A stretch of 10,469 nucleotides of DNA from Angelakisella sp. (GTDB lineage Bacteria; Bacillota; Clostridia; Oscillospirales; Ruminococcaceae): NCBI GenBank assembly GCA_022794295.1, contig JAAWEO010000054.1, forward strand, positions 1-10,469, read 5' to 3'. The position numbers and the translations under genes are program-made. A model generated the notes under the pieces. That model ran no database searches. It was not told the DNA's origin and worked only from the letters and a program-made list of their open reading frames with translations. How positions within the stretch are numbered: position 1 is the first letter of the stretch; each line of letters starts with the position of its first letter. Below, in pieces: positions 5,878 through 10,469 of this stretch.

Positions 5878-6645
5878 ATGAACAAGAATCTGCGCAAGGC
5901 TGTCATCGCCGGGAACTGGAAGATGAACAAGACCCGCCCCGAGGCCAAGGCCCTCATTGAGGAGCTGAAGCCCCTGGTGGCCGGGGCCGGCTGTGACGTG
6001 GTGATCTGTGTCCCCTATACCAACCTGGAGACTGCCCTGGCGGCAACCGAGGGGACCGGCATTGCTGTAGGCGCCGAGAACTGCCACTGGGCGGAGTCCG
6101 GGGCCTTCACCGGGGAGATCTCGGCGGCCATGCTGAAGGAGCTGGGCGTCCAGTACGTGGTCATCGGCCACTCCGAGCGGCGGCAGTATTTCGGCGAGAC
6201 CGACGTCACCGTCCAGAAGCGGGTCCGGGCGGCTTTGGACGCCGGGCTCCAGGTGATCCTCTGCATTGGGGAGCTGCTGGAGCAGCGGGAGGCCGGCATC
6301 ACCGAGGAGATCGTCGGGATGCAGACCAAGGTGGCCCTGGGCGGCGTCACAGAGGCGGAGCTCAAAAGCATCATCCTGGCCTATGAGCCTGTTTGGGCCA
6401 TCGGCACTGGCAAGACCGCCACTGCCCAGCAGGCGGGCGAGGTGAACCACTATATCCGCACCGTGGTGGAGGGGCTGTACGGCAAGGCCGCGGCGGATGC
6501 CATCACCATCCAGTATGGCGGCAGCATGAACGCAAAGAACGCCGAGGAGCTGCTGGACCAGCCCGACGTGGACGGCGGCCTTATTGGCGGCGCCTCCCTC
6601 AAGGCCCCCGACTTCGCGGCCATCGTCAAGGCGGCTTCCCGATGA
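5878..6645 (+). CDS. tpiA: Triosephosphate isomerase
   Basis: Interconverts dihydroxyacetone phosphate and glyceraldehyde 3-phosphate in glycolysis and gluconeogenesis; a cytoplasmic TIM-barrel enzyme, usually a dimer. The 255 residues match the normal family length. Visible signatures: AGNWKMN (11-17) with active-site Asn13 and Lys15; the electrophile His98 in VIGHSERR (95-102); the catalytic base Glu170 in AYEPVWAIGTGK (168-179), which includes loop 6; and phosphate-binding YGGSMN (213-218) and GLIGGASL (234-241). All expected catalytic residues are present. ATG 5878 follows AAAAGGAGAG (5861-5870). The gap of 48 bases to the last membrane paralogue shows no convincing promoter or terminator, so read-through from the array is possible. 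The stop codon overlaps an ATG (6642) in another frame, but the next gene most likely starts at 6681. Confidence 0.98.
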   Translation: MNKNLRKAVIAGNWKMNKTRPEAKALIEELKPLVAGAGCDVVICVPYTNLETALAATEGTGIAVGAENCHWAESGAFTGEISAAMLKELGVQYVVIGHSERRQYFGETDVTVQKRVRAALDAGLQVILCIGELLEQREAGITEEIVGMQTKVALGGVTEAELKSIILAYEPVWAIGTGKTATAQQAGEVNHYIRTVVEGLYGKAAADAITIQYGGSMNAKNAEELLDQPDVDGGLIGGASLKAPDFAAIVKAASR

Positions 6646-6680
6646 AGGGGAAGCAAAGGCAGAGACTGGAGGAACCAAGG

Positions 6681-7154
6681 ATGAAAAAAGTGTTTTGCTT
6701 GATGCTGGCCCTGCTCCTCCTCCTTCTTGCCGCCTGCGGCCAGAAGGAGCCCCCGCCGGAAAGCCCCGCTCCAACCCCCGGCCCGGCAAGCCCCGGCAGT
6801 GTCTCGGAGGAGGCGCCGCCGGAGAGCGAGGGTGAGGGCGGATCCCCTGTGGTCCCTGTCCCCGTGGAGGCGGACGAGGACCTGAAGGCGGCGGTGGAGG
6901 AGGTCCTGGCCCGGTACCGGGAGGGAACGGCGGAGGTAAGCGGCCAGTTTCCCGCCCCGCCGGAGGGCTTCGCTTTTCCCGAAACACTGGATTGGGAGAA
7001 GCTGCCGGTGGCGATGAACCCGGAAACGGGCTACATCCAAGTGGCTGTTCCCTCCGCCGGCGGGAGCCAGGAGATGAAGTTCTTCTGCTCTGTATCCGGC
7101 GCGCCGGACAGCGACAAAACAGAGACCTGTGTTTCCTTCATTTTATTTGAATAG
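6681..7154 (+). CDS. Small lipoprotein of unknown function
   Basis: 157 residues. Lys-rich start (MKK), a hydrophobic run (residues 7-16) and lipobox LAAC with the lipid-modified Cys at 19, so it should be exported and anchored to the outer face of the membrane. A Pro/Glu/Ser/Gly linker follows (22-64), then a small domain (65-157) starting with a helical ADEDLKAAVEEVLARYREG-type segment and ending in a probable beta region with Cys136 and Cys150, which could form a disulfide. I recognise no family. ATG 6681 is preceded by GGAGG (6668-6672) at 8 bases and puts the signal peptide at the very N-terminus; an upstream in-frame ATG at 6642 overlapping the tpiA stop would add 13 basic residues and is less likely. 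It sits between tpiA and gpmI, with its stop overlapping the ribosome binding site of gpmI. Confidence 0.9.
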   Translation: MKKVFCLMLALLLLLLAACGQKEPPPESPAPTPGPASPGSVSEEAPPESEGEGGSPVVPVPVEADEDLKAAVEEVLARYREGTAEVSGQFPAPPEGFAFPETLDWEKLPVAMNPETGYIQVAVPSAGGSQEMKFFCSVSGAPDSDKTETCVSFILFE

Positions 7155-7168
7155 GAGAGCATCAAACC

Positions 7169-8689
7169 ATGAAAAAACCTCTCGCGCTTATTATCATGGA
7201 CGGTTTCGGCGACCGGGCGGAGGACTACGGCAACGCCATCCACGCCGCCAAGACCCCCAACCTGGACCGCATCTTCGCCGAAAACCCCCGTACCGACATC
7301 GGGGCCTCGGGGATGGATGTGGGACTTCCGGACGGGCAGATGGGCAACTCCGAGGTGGGGCACACCAACATCGGGGCGGGGCGCATCGTTTACCAGGAGC
7401 TGACCCGCATCACCAAGGCCATTGACGATGGGGATTTCTTCCAAAACCCCGTTCTGACCGCCGCCATGGAAAACGCCAGGTCCAAGGGCACCGCCCTGCA
7501 CATTATGGGCCTTATGTCCGATGGCGGCGTTCACAGCCACCAGAAGCACATCTTCGGCCTGCTGGAGCTGGCAAAGCGGAGCGGCCTTACTAAGGTCTTT
7601 GTCCACTGCTTTATGGATGGCCGGGACGTGCCCCCTTCCTCCGGCAGGGACTACATTGCGGGCCTGCTGGCGGAGATAGAAAGGATCGGGGTGGGGCAGA
7701 TCGCCACCATCTCCGGGCGGTACTACGCCATGGACCGTGACAACCGCTGGGAGCGGGTGGAAAAGGCCTACGACGCCATGGTAAACGGCCGGGGCACCCT
7801 TCAGAGCGATCCCCTTAAGGTCATGGAGGATTCCTATGCCGCCGGGGTCACCGATGAATTTGTGGTCCCCACTGTCTGCGCCTCCGGCGGGGAGATCGGT
7901 CCCGGCGACTCGGTGGTGTTCGCCAACTTCCGCCCCGACCGGGCCCGGGAGATCACCCGCACCCTGGTGGATCCGGACTTTTCCGGCTTTCCCCGGGAGA
8001 AGGGACTGCTGCCCCTTTTCTATGTCTGCATGACCCAGTACGACGCCACCATGCCCGGGGTGAAGGTGGCCTTCCCGCCCCAGTCCCTGACAAACACCCT
8101 GGGCCAGTACCTTTCGGACAAGGGCCTTACCCAGCTGCGCATTGCCGAAACGGAAAAGTACGCCCATGTCACCTTCTTCTTTAACGGCGGCGTGGAGGCC
8201 CCCTGCCCCGGAGAGGACCGGGCCCTGATCCCCAGCCCCAAGGTAGCCACCTATGACCTGAAGCCGGAAATGAGCGCCTTTGAGGTCACCGACGAGGTGA
8301 TCGCCCGCATCGACAGCGGAAAGTACGATGTTATCATCCTGAACTTTGCCAACTGCGACATGGTGGGACACACCGGTGTCTTTGAGGCCGCTGTTAAGGC
8401 GGTGGAGACGGTGGACAGCTGCGTGGGCCGCATGGTGGAGAAGATCCTGGAAAAGGGCGGCGCGGCCTTTATCACTGCCGACCACGGCAACGCCGACCAG
8501 ATGTGGGAGGCGGACGGCAAGCCCTTTACCGCCCACACCACCAACCCGGTGCCCTTTGTGGCGGTAAACACCGGGGCCAAGGCCCTTCGGGCAGGCGGCC
8601 GGCTGGCGGACATCGCCCCCACCATGCTGGAGGTGCTGGGCCTGCCCCAGCCCCCGGAGATGGACGGGGTCTCCATGCTGGTAAAATAA
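7169..8689 (+). CDS. gpmI: 2,3-bisphosphoglycerate-independent phosphoglycerate mutase
   Basis: Interconverts 3-phosphoglycerate and 2-phosphoglycerate in lower glycolysis without the bisphosphoglycerate cofactor. It is a cytoplasmic Mn-dependent enzyme of the alkaline phosphatase superfamily. The 506 residues match the usual length near 510. Visible signatures: IIMDGFG (8-14) with metal ligand Asp11; MGNSEVGHTNIGAGR (58-72) with the phosphorylated Ser61; LMSDGGVHSH (114-123); HCFMDGRD (146-153); FANFRPDRARE (251-261); NFANCDMVGHTG (about 392-403) and ADHGNAD (about 435-441) carrying the C-terminal metal ligands. ATG 7169 follows AGGAGAG (7153-7159), which overlaps the lipoprotein stop. No catalytic residue appears missing. 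The window lacks the frequent neighbours gap, pgk and eno. Confidence 0.98.
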   Translation: MKKPLALIIMDGFGDRAEDYGNAIHAAKTPNLDRIFAENPRTDIGASGMDVGLPDGQMGNSEVGHTNIGAGRIVYQELTRITKAIDDGDFFQNPVLTAAMENARSKGTALHIMGLMSDGGVHSHQKHIFGLLELAKRSGLTKVFVHCFMDGRDVPPSSGRDYIAGLLAEIERIGVGQIATISGRYYAMDRDNRWERVEKAYDAMVNGRGTLQSDPLKVMEDSYAAGVTDEFVVPTVCASGGEIGPGDSVVFANFRPDRAREITRTLVDPDFSGFPREKGLLPLFYVCMTQYDATMPGVKVAFPPQSLTNTLGQYLSDKGLTQLRIAETEKYAHVTFFFNGGVEAPCPGEDRALIPSPKVATYDLKPEMSAFEVTDEVIARIDSGKYDVIILNFANCDMVGHTGVFEAAVKAVETVDSCVGRMVEKILEKGGAAFITADHGNADQMWEADGKPFTAHTTNPVPFVAVNTGAKALRAGGRLADIAPTMLEVLGLPQPPEMDGVSMLVK

Positions 8690-8713
8690 GAAGCTGCACC
8701 CAGACGTAAAATA

Positions 8714-8740
8714 GGGCCGCTCCGAAAAAAGGGGCGGCCC
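8714..8740. terminator. GC-rich 10-bp hairpin after gpmI
   Basis: GGGCCGCTCC (8714-8723) pairs with GGGGCGGCCC (8731-8740), including one G-T pair, around loop GAAAAAA. It begins 24 bases after the gpmI stop. On the plus strand the following sequence (GCTGTCTGTC) is only weakly T-rich. On the minus strand the hairpin is followed by TATTTTA. It is probably a terminator for both convergent genes, better on the minus strand. Confidence 0.65.
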
Positions 8741-8780
8741 GCTGTCTGTCCGGAAAAATTCCGGCAGCAGGCAGCGGGCC
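8736..8780 (-). terminator. Long hairpin serving the convergent DUF1508 gene
   Basis: Outer stem GGCCCGCTG (8736-8744) with CAGCGGGCC (8772-8780); inner stem CCGGAA (8750-8755) with TTCCGG (8759-8764), extended by CTG/CAG around a bulged base. Read on the minus strand, the stem is followed after GCCCC by TTTTTT (8730-8725), a reasonable intrinsic terminator for the gene ending at 8804. It overlaps the hairpin at 8714-8740 by five bases, so the two cannot fully form together. Confidence 0.6.
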
Positions 8781-8803
8781 AACTGAAAGCTCTGTTTTGG
8801 ATG

Positions 8804-9178
8804 TTATTCTTCCGCTTTTACCACAGGGGCGTCGGGGGCGTTTTTGCGGACGCTCTCGATGCCGTTCATGCAGGAGGCCTTGGTCTTGTATCCCTCGGAA
8901 ACGGCGATGATCTCCCCGTTGCGGGCCTTGAGGCGGAAGCGGAACTCCCCGGCTTTATCGGTGTAGACCTCAAACTTGGGGTTGGTGACGGTCTCGAAGC
9001 CCTCCACGGTCTGGTCCTCCAGCTTGGCGGCCACGGCGTTCTTCCGCACGCTTTCGATCCCGGCATTACAGGCCCGGTCGGTGGTGTACACCTCGGAGGT
9101 GGCAATGACCTCCCCGTTGCCGGCCTTCAGGTCAAACTTGACCCCGGTCTTTACTGTTTTTACAACAAACTTGCCCAT
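8804..9178 (-). CDS. YegP-like protein with two DUF1508 repeats
   Basis: 124 residues made of two tandem copies of the DUF1508/YegP (UPF0339) unit: residues about 3-48 and 67-114. Each has the family pattern of a FxL(K)A-NGE(V/I)IA-SE-Y strand region followed by a C..GIESVRKNA helix; the string GIESVRKNA is identical in both copies. The linker between them (49-66) is acidic and polar. E. coli YegP has the same two-unit layout; the biochemical role of the family is not established. ATG at 9178 (minus strand) has a consensus AAAGGAGG site (9194-9187) with an 8-base spacer. It is convergent with gpmI and divergent from yicC, with its own sigma-A promoter (9264-9236), which suggests a strongly expressed monocistronic gene. 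Confidence 0.93.
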   Translation of the reverse strand: MGKFVVKTVKTGVKFDLKAGNGEVIATSEVYTTDRACNAGIESVRKNAVAAKLEDQTVEGFETVTNPKFEVYTDKAGEFRFRLKARNGEIIAVSEGYKTKASCMNGIESVRKNAPDAPVVKAEE

Positions 9179-9204
9179 GAGAAAAGCCTCCTTTGCAAAC
9201 TTGG

Positions 9205-9220
9205 TGTGGAGCACTCCACA
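9205..9220. promoter_or_regulatory. Operator-like 16-bp palindrome
   Basis: TGTGGAG (9205-9211), CA, CTCCACA (9214-9220): seven perfectly paired bases on each side. It lies just downstream of the minus-strand -10 box (9241-9236), about 9-24 bases into the predicted transcript and before the ribosome binding site of the DUF1508 gene. It could be a repressor operator or a 5' mRNA hairpin. It matches no operator consensus that I can name. Confidence 0.5.
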
Positions 9221-9235
9221 AATCCTGTCGAAATC

Positions 9236-9264
9236 AGTATAACAGTCCGTTCCCCTTCTGTCAA
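9236..9264 (-). promoter_or_regulatory. Sigma-A promoter of the DUF1508 gene
   Basis: On the minus strand: -35 TTGACA (9264-9259, perfect), 17-base spacer, -10 TATACT (9241-9236, five of six consensus bases). The predicted start is near 9229, giving a leader of about 50 bases that contains the 9205-9220 palindrome and the AAAGGAGG site. This is a near-consensus, presumably strong promoter. Confidence 0.85.
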
Positions 9265-9297
9265 CGGAAAAGGAGAGGAAAATCGGTGGGGGGACCG

Positions 9298-9327
9298 TTG
9301 ACAATCTCACCACAAATAGGGTAAAAT
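9298..9327 (+). promoter_or_regulatory. Sigma-A promoter of yicC
   Basis: -35 TTGACA (9298-9303, perfect), 18-base spacer, -10 TAAAAT (9322-9327, five of six). Predicted start near 9334, giving a leader of about 70 bases. The -35 box is back to back with that of the minus-strand promoter; both are preceded by CCG, so CCGTTGACA (9295-9303) and its complement TGTCAACGG (9259-9267) form a perfect 9-bp inverted repeat. Confidence 0.75.
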
Positions 9328-9336
9328 AACATGATA

Positions 9337-9375
9337 GGGAAAGCTTCCCATTCCGGTGGAAAAAGCTGGGGAAGC
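9337..9375 (+). promoter_or_regulatory. Mutually exclusive hairpins in the yicC leader
   Basis: GGGAA (9337-9341) can pair with TTCCC (9345-9349). The overlapping GCTTCCC (9343-9349) can instead pair perfectly with GGGAAGC (9369-9375), enclosing a further TTCC-GGT-GGAA stem (9351-9361). The two forms exclude each other. They lie between the predicted transcript start and the ribosome binding site (about 9386-9394). Regulatory meaning is inferred only. Confidence 0.4.
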
Positions 9376-9403
9376 AGAGGAAGAAAGAAAGGGGCGGTCC
9401 GGA

Positions 9404-10282
9404 ATGATCCGAAGCATGACAGGCTACGGCAGGGCCCAGGAGATGATTGGCGGACGGGACATTACGGTGGAGTTCCGTTCGGTAAACCACCGGTACTTTG
9501 AATTTTCTGCCCGGGTCCCCCGGGCCTACGGATACCTGGAGGACAAGCTGAAGGGTCTTGCCCAGACAGCTGCCAGCCGGGGCAAGGTAGAGGTGTCGGT
9601 GCTGATCCAGACGGTGGACAGCCCCGACACCCAGGTGGCAGTGAACACCGCCCTGGCCCGGGAGTACGTAGATGCTTTGCGGGAGATGGGACGGGAGCTG
9701 GGGCTTGCTGACGACCTGACCCTTTCTGTGGTATCCCGGTTTGGGGACATTTTTACGGTTCGGAAAAGCCCGGAGGACGAGGAACAGATCTGGGCGGATG
9801 TTTCTGCTGTTGCCAAAAAGGCAGCGGAACGTTTTGTAGAGATGCGCCGCACAGAGGGCGGGAAGCTGCGGGAGGACATTCTGGGGCGGCTGACAGTCAT
9901 TGAGGGCAAGGTCGGCCAGGTAGAGGAACGGAGCCCCCAGACGGTAGCAGAATACCGGGCGAAGCTCACTGCCCGGATGGAGGAGCTTTTGGGGAAGACC
10001 GGAATCGAGGAACAGCGGATCCTGGCGGAGGCGGCTGTTGTTGCGGACCGCTGGGCAGTAGATGAAGAAACGGTACGGCTGCGGAGCCACATTGCCCAGC
10101 TGCGGACGATTTTGGAGACTCCGGAGGCGGTAGGGCGGAAGCTGGATTTTCTGGTACAGGAGATGAACCGGGAGGCGAACACCATTGGGAGCAAGGCGCA
10201 GGATGTAGCGATTGCGCAGGTGGTAGTAGACATTAAGAGTGAGATTGAGAAGATCCGGGAGCAGATCCAGAACATAGAGTAA
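9404..10282 (+). CDS. yicC: YicC/YloC family endoribonuclease
   Basis: 292 residues, the normal length of the family (E. coli YicC, B. subtilis YloC). The start ATG 9404 gives the family's typical opening MIRSMTGYGR and has GAAAGGGG (9386-9393) about 10 bases upstream; a GTG at 9356 would add 16 residues not expected in the family. N-terminal YicC_N domain: SMTGYGRA (4-11), VEFRSVNHRYFE (24-35), SRGKVEVSV (about 58-66). C-terminal DUF1732 domain ends in the strongly conserved block FLVQEMNREANTIGSKAQD (about 249-267) and a terminal coiled helix. Members have been reported as metal-dependent endoribonucleases in RNA turnover; the exact substrate here is unknown. It has its own promoter, shared back to back with the DUF1508 gene. 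In many Firmicutes the next genes are remA and gmk; the little sequence visible after it does not resemble the start of RemA. Confidence 0.95.
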   Translation: MIRSMTGYGRAQEMIGGRDITVEFRSVNHRYFEFSARVPRAYGYLEDKLKGLAQTAASRGKVEVSVLIQTVDSPDTQVAVNTALAREYVDALREMGRELGLADDLTLSVVSRFGDIFTVRKSPEDEEQIWADVSAVAKKAAERFVEMRRTEGGKLREDILGRLTVIEGKVGQVEERSPQTVAEYRAKLTARMEELLGKTGIEEQRILAEAAVVADRWAVDEETVRLRSHIAQLRTILETPEAVGRKLDFLVQEMNREANTIGSKAQDVAIAQVVVDIKSEIEKIREQIQNIE

Positions 10283-10288
10283 AGCAGC

Positions 10289-10469
10289 ATGGCGGGCGAG
10301 GTTTCTGCCGGCGCAGCACCATACCCGAAGCCCAACGCCCAATACCGGGTAGCCTTTCTGTCACCGGACACAGTCCGGTCCGGGTCCAGGGCGGACAGCG
10401 CCTGGTCGACCGCCGCAGCGGGCGAAATACTCCTGCATGAGGCAGCAACTTTCCATATAGGCCGCGGCA
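10289..10469 (+). CDS. Unassigned open frame running off the window
   Basis: From ATG 10289, six bases after the yicC stop, the frame stays open for 60 codons to the window end. No good ribosome binding site precedes it, and I recognise no family in the product. A minus-strand frame open from the window end to a TGA near 10371 is an equally possible reading. Both could be chance in GC-rich DNA. The stretch also holds a 7-bp hairpin, ACCGGAC-ACA-GTCCGGT (10363-10379), without a T-run. Treat as unresolved. Confidence 0.2.
   Translation, partial: MAGEVSAGAAPYPKPNAQYRVAFLSPDTVRSGSRADSAWSTAAAGEILLHEAATFHIGRG

Noticed and set aside
7031..8782. Long minus-strand open frames (also 2046-3548 and 5332-6987) of 500-583 codons
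   Set aside because: They lie antisense to clearly identified genes, have low-complexity Gly/Pro/Arg/His-rich products with no recognisable domains, and are expected in GC-rich DNA with GC-ending codons.
10283..10469. Structured RNA gene (RNase P, SRP or tmRNA) after yicC
   Set aside because: None of the conserved core motifs of these RNAs can be seen; only one short hairpin is clear.

Overview
The window looks like chromosome of a GC-rich, low-complexity-tolerant Clostridia member, most likely Oscillospiraceae (Flavonifractor/Oscillibacter-like). This is an inference from strong AAAGGAGG-type ribosome binding sites, sigma-A-type promoters, high GC at third codon positions, the tpiA-gpmI glycolytic pair, a Firmicute-type yicC/yloC gene, and short GC-rich palindromic repeats. 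No database comparison was possible.

Region 1 (1-220) is a non-coding leader packed with small perfect hairpins, including a duplicated two-hairpin unit. Region 2 (221-5829) is the unusual part: seven consecutive, same-strand, closely packed genes that are all paralogues of one another. Each encodes a small polytopic membrane protein with a shared core: a first membrane helix, a basic YRMAKNAG-like segment, an (L)PNPALAWVP-like segment, a CDR/AER motif, further helices, then a (Y)RDYxPGxxxLYTxLSV motif and a last helix ending in a VPVS-like motif. After the core, six of the seven carry a Pro/Gly/Gln/Tyr-rich tail that differs in length and repeat content. One tail has seven 14-residue repeats and another has two and a half 16-residue repeats. 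I do not recognise the family by name.

Region 3 (5878-8689) is a compact glycolytic unit on the same strand: triosephosphate isomerase (tpiA), a small lipoprotein of unknown function, and cofactor-independent phosphoglycerate mutase (gpmI). The usual partners gap, pgk and eno are not present in the window. A structured region at 8714-8780 ends this unit and also serves the convergent gene.

Region 4 (8804-10282) holds a divergently transcribed pair: a two-repeat DUF1508/YegP-type protein on the minus strand and a YicC/YloC-type ribonuclease gene on the plus strand. The two genes share a back-to-back promoter region with two recognisable sigma-A promoters whose -35 boxes form a 9-bp inverted repeat. 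There is also an operator-like palindrome in the start of the DUF1508 transcript and a pair of mutually exclusive hairpins in the yicC leader. The last 187 bases (10283-10469) contain a small hairpin and an open frame running off the window, which I cannot assign.

The best candidate for an undescribed system is the seven-gene membrane protein array with its variable repeat tails.
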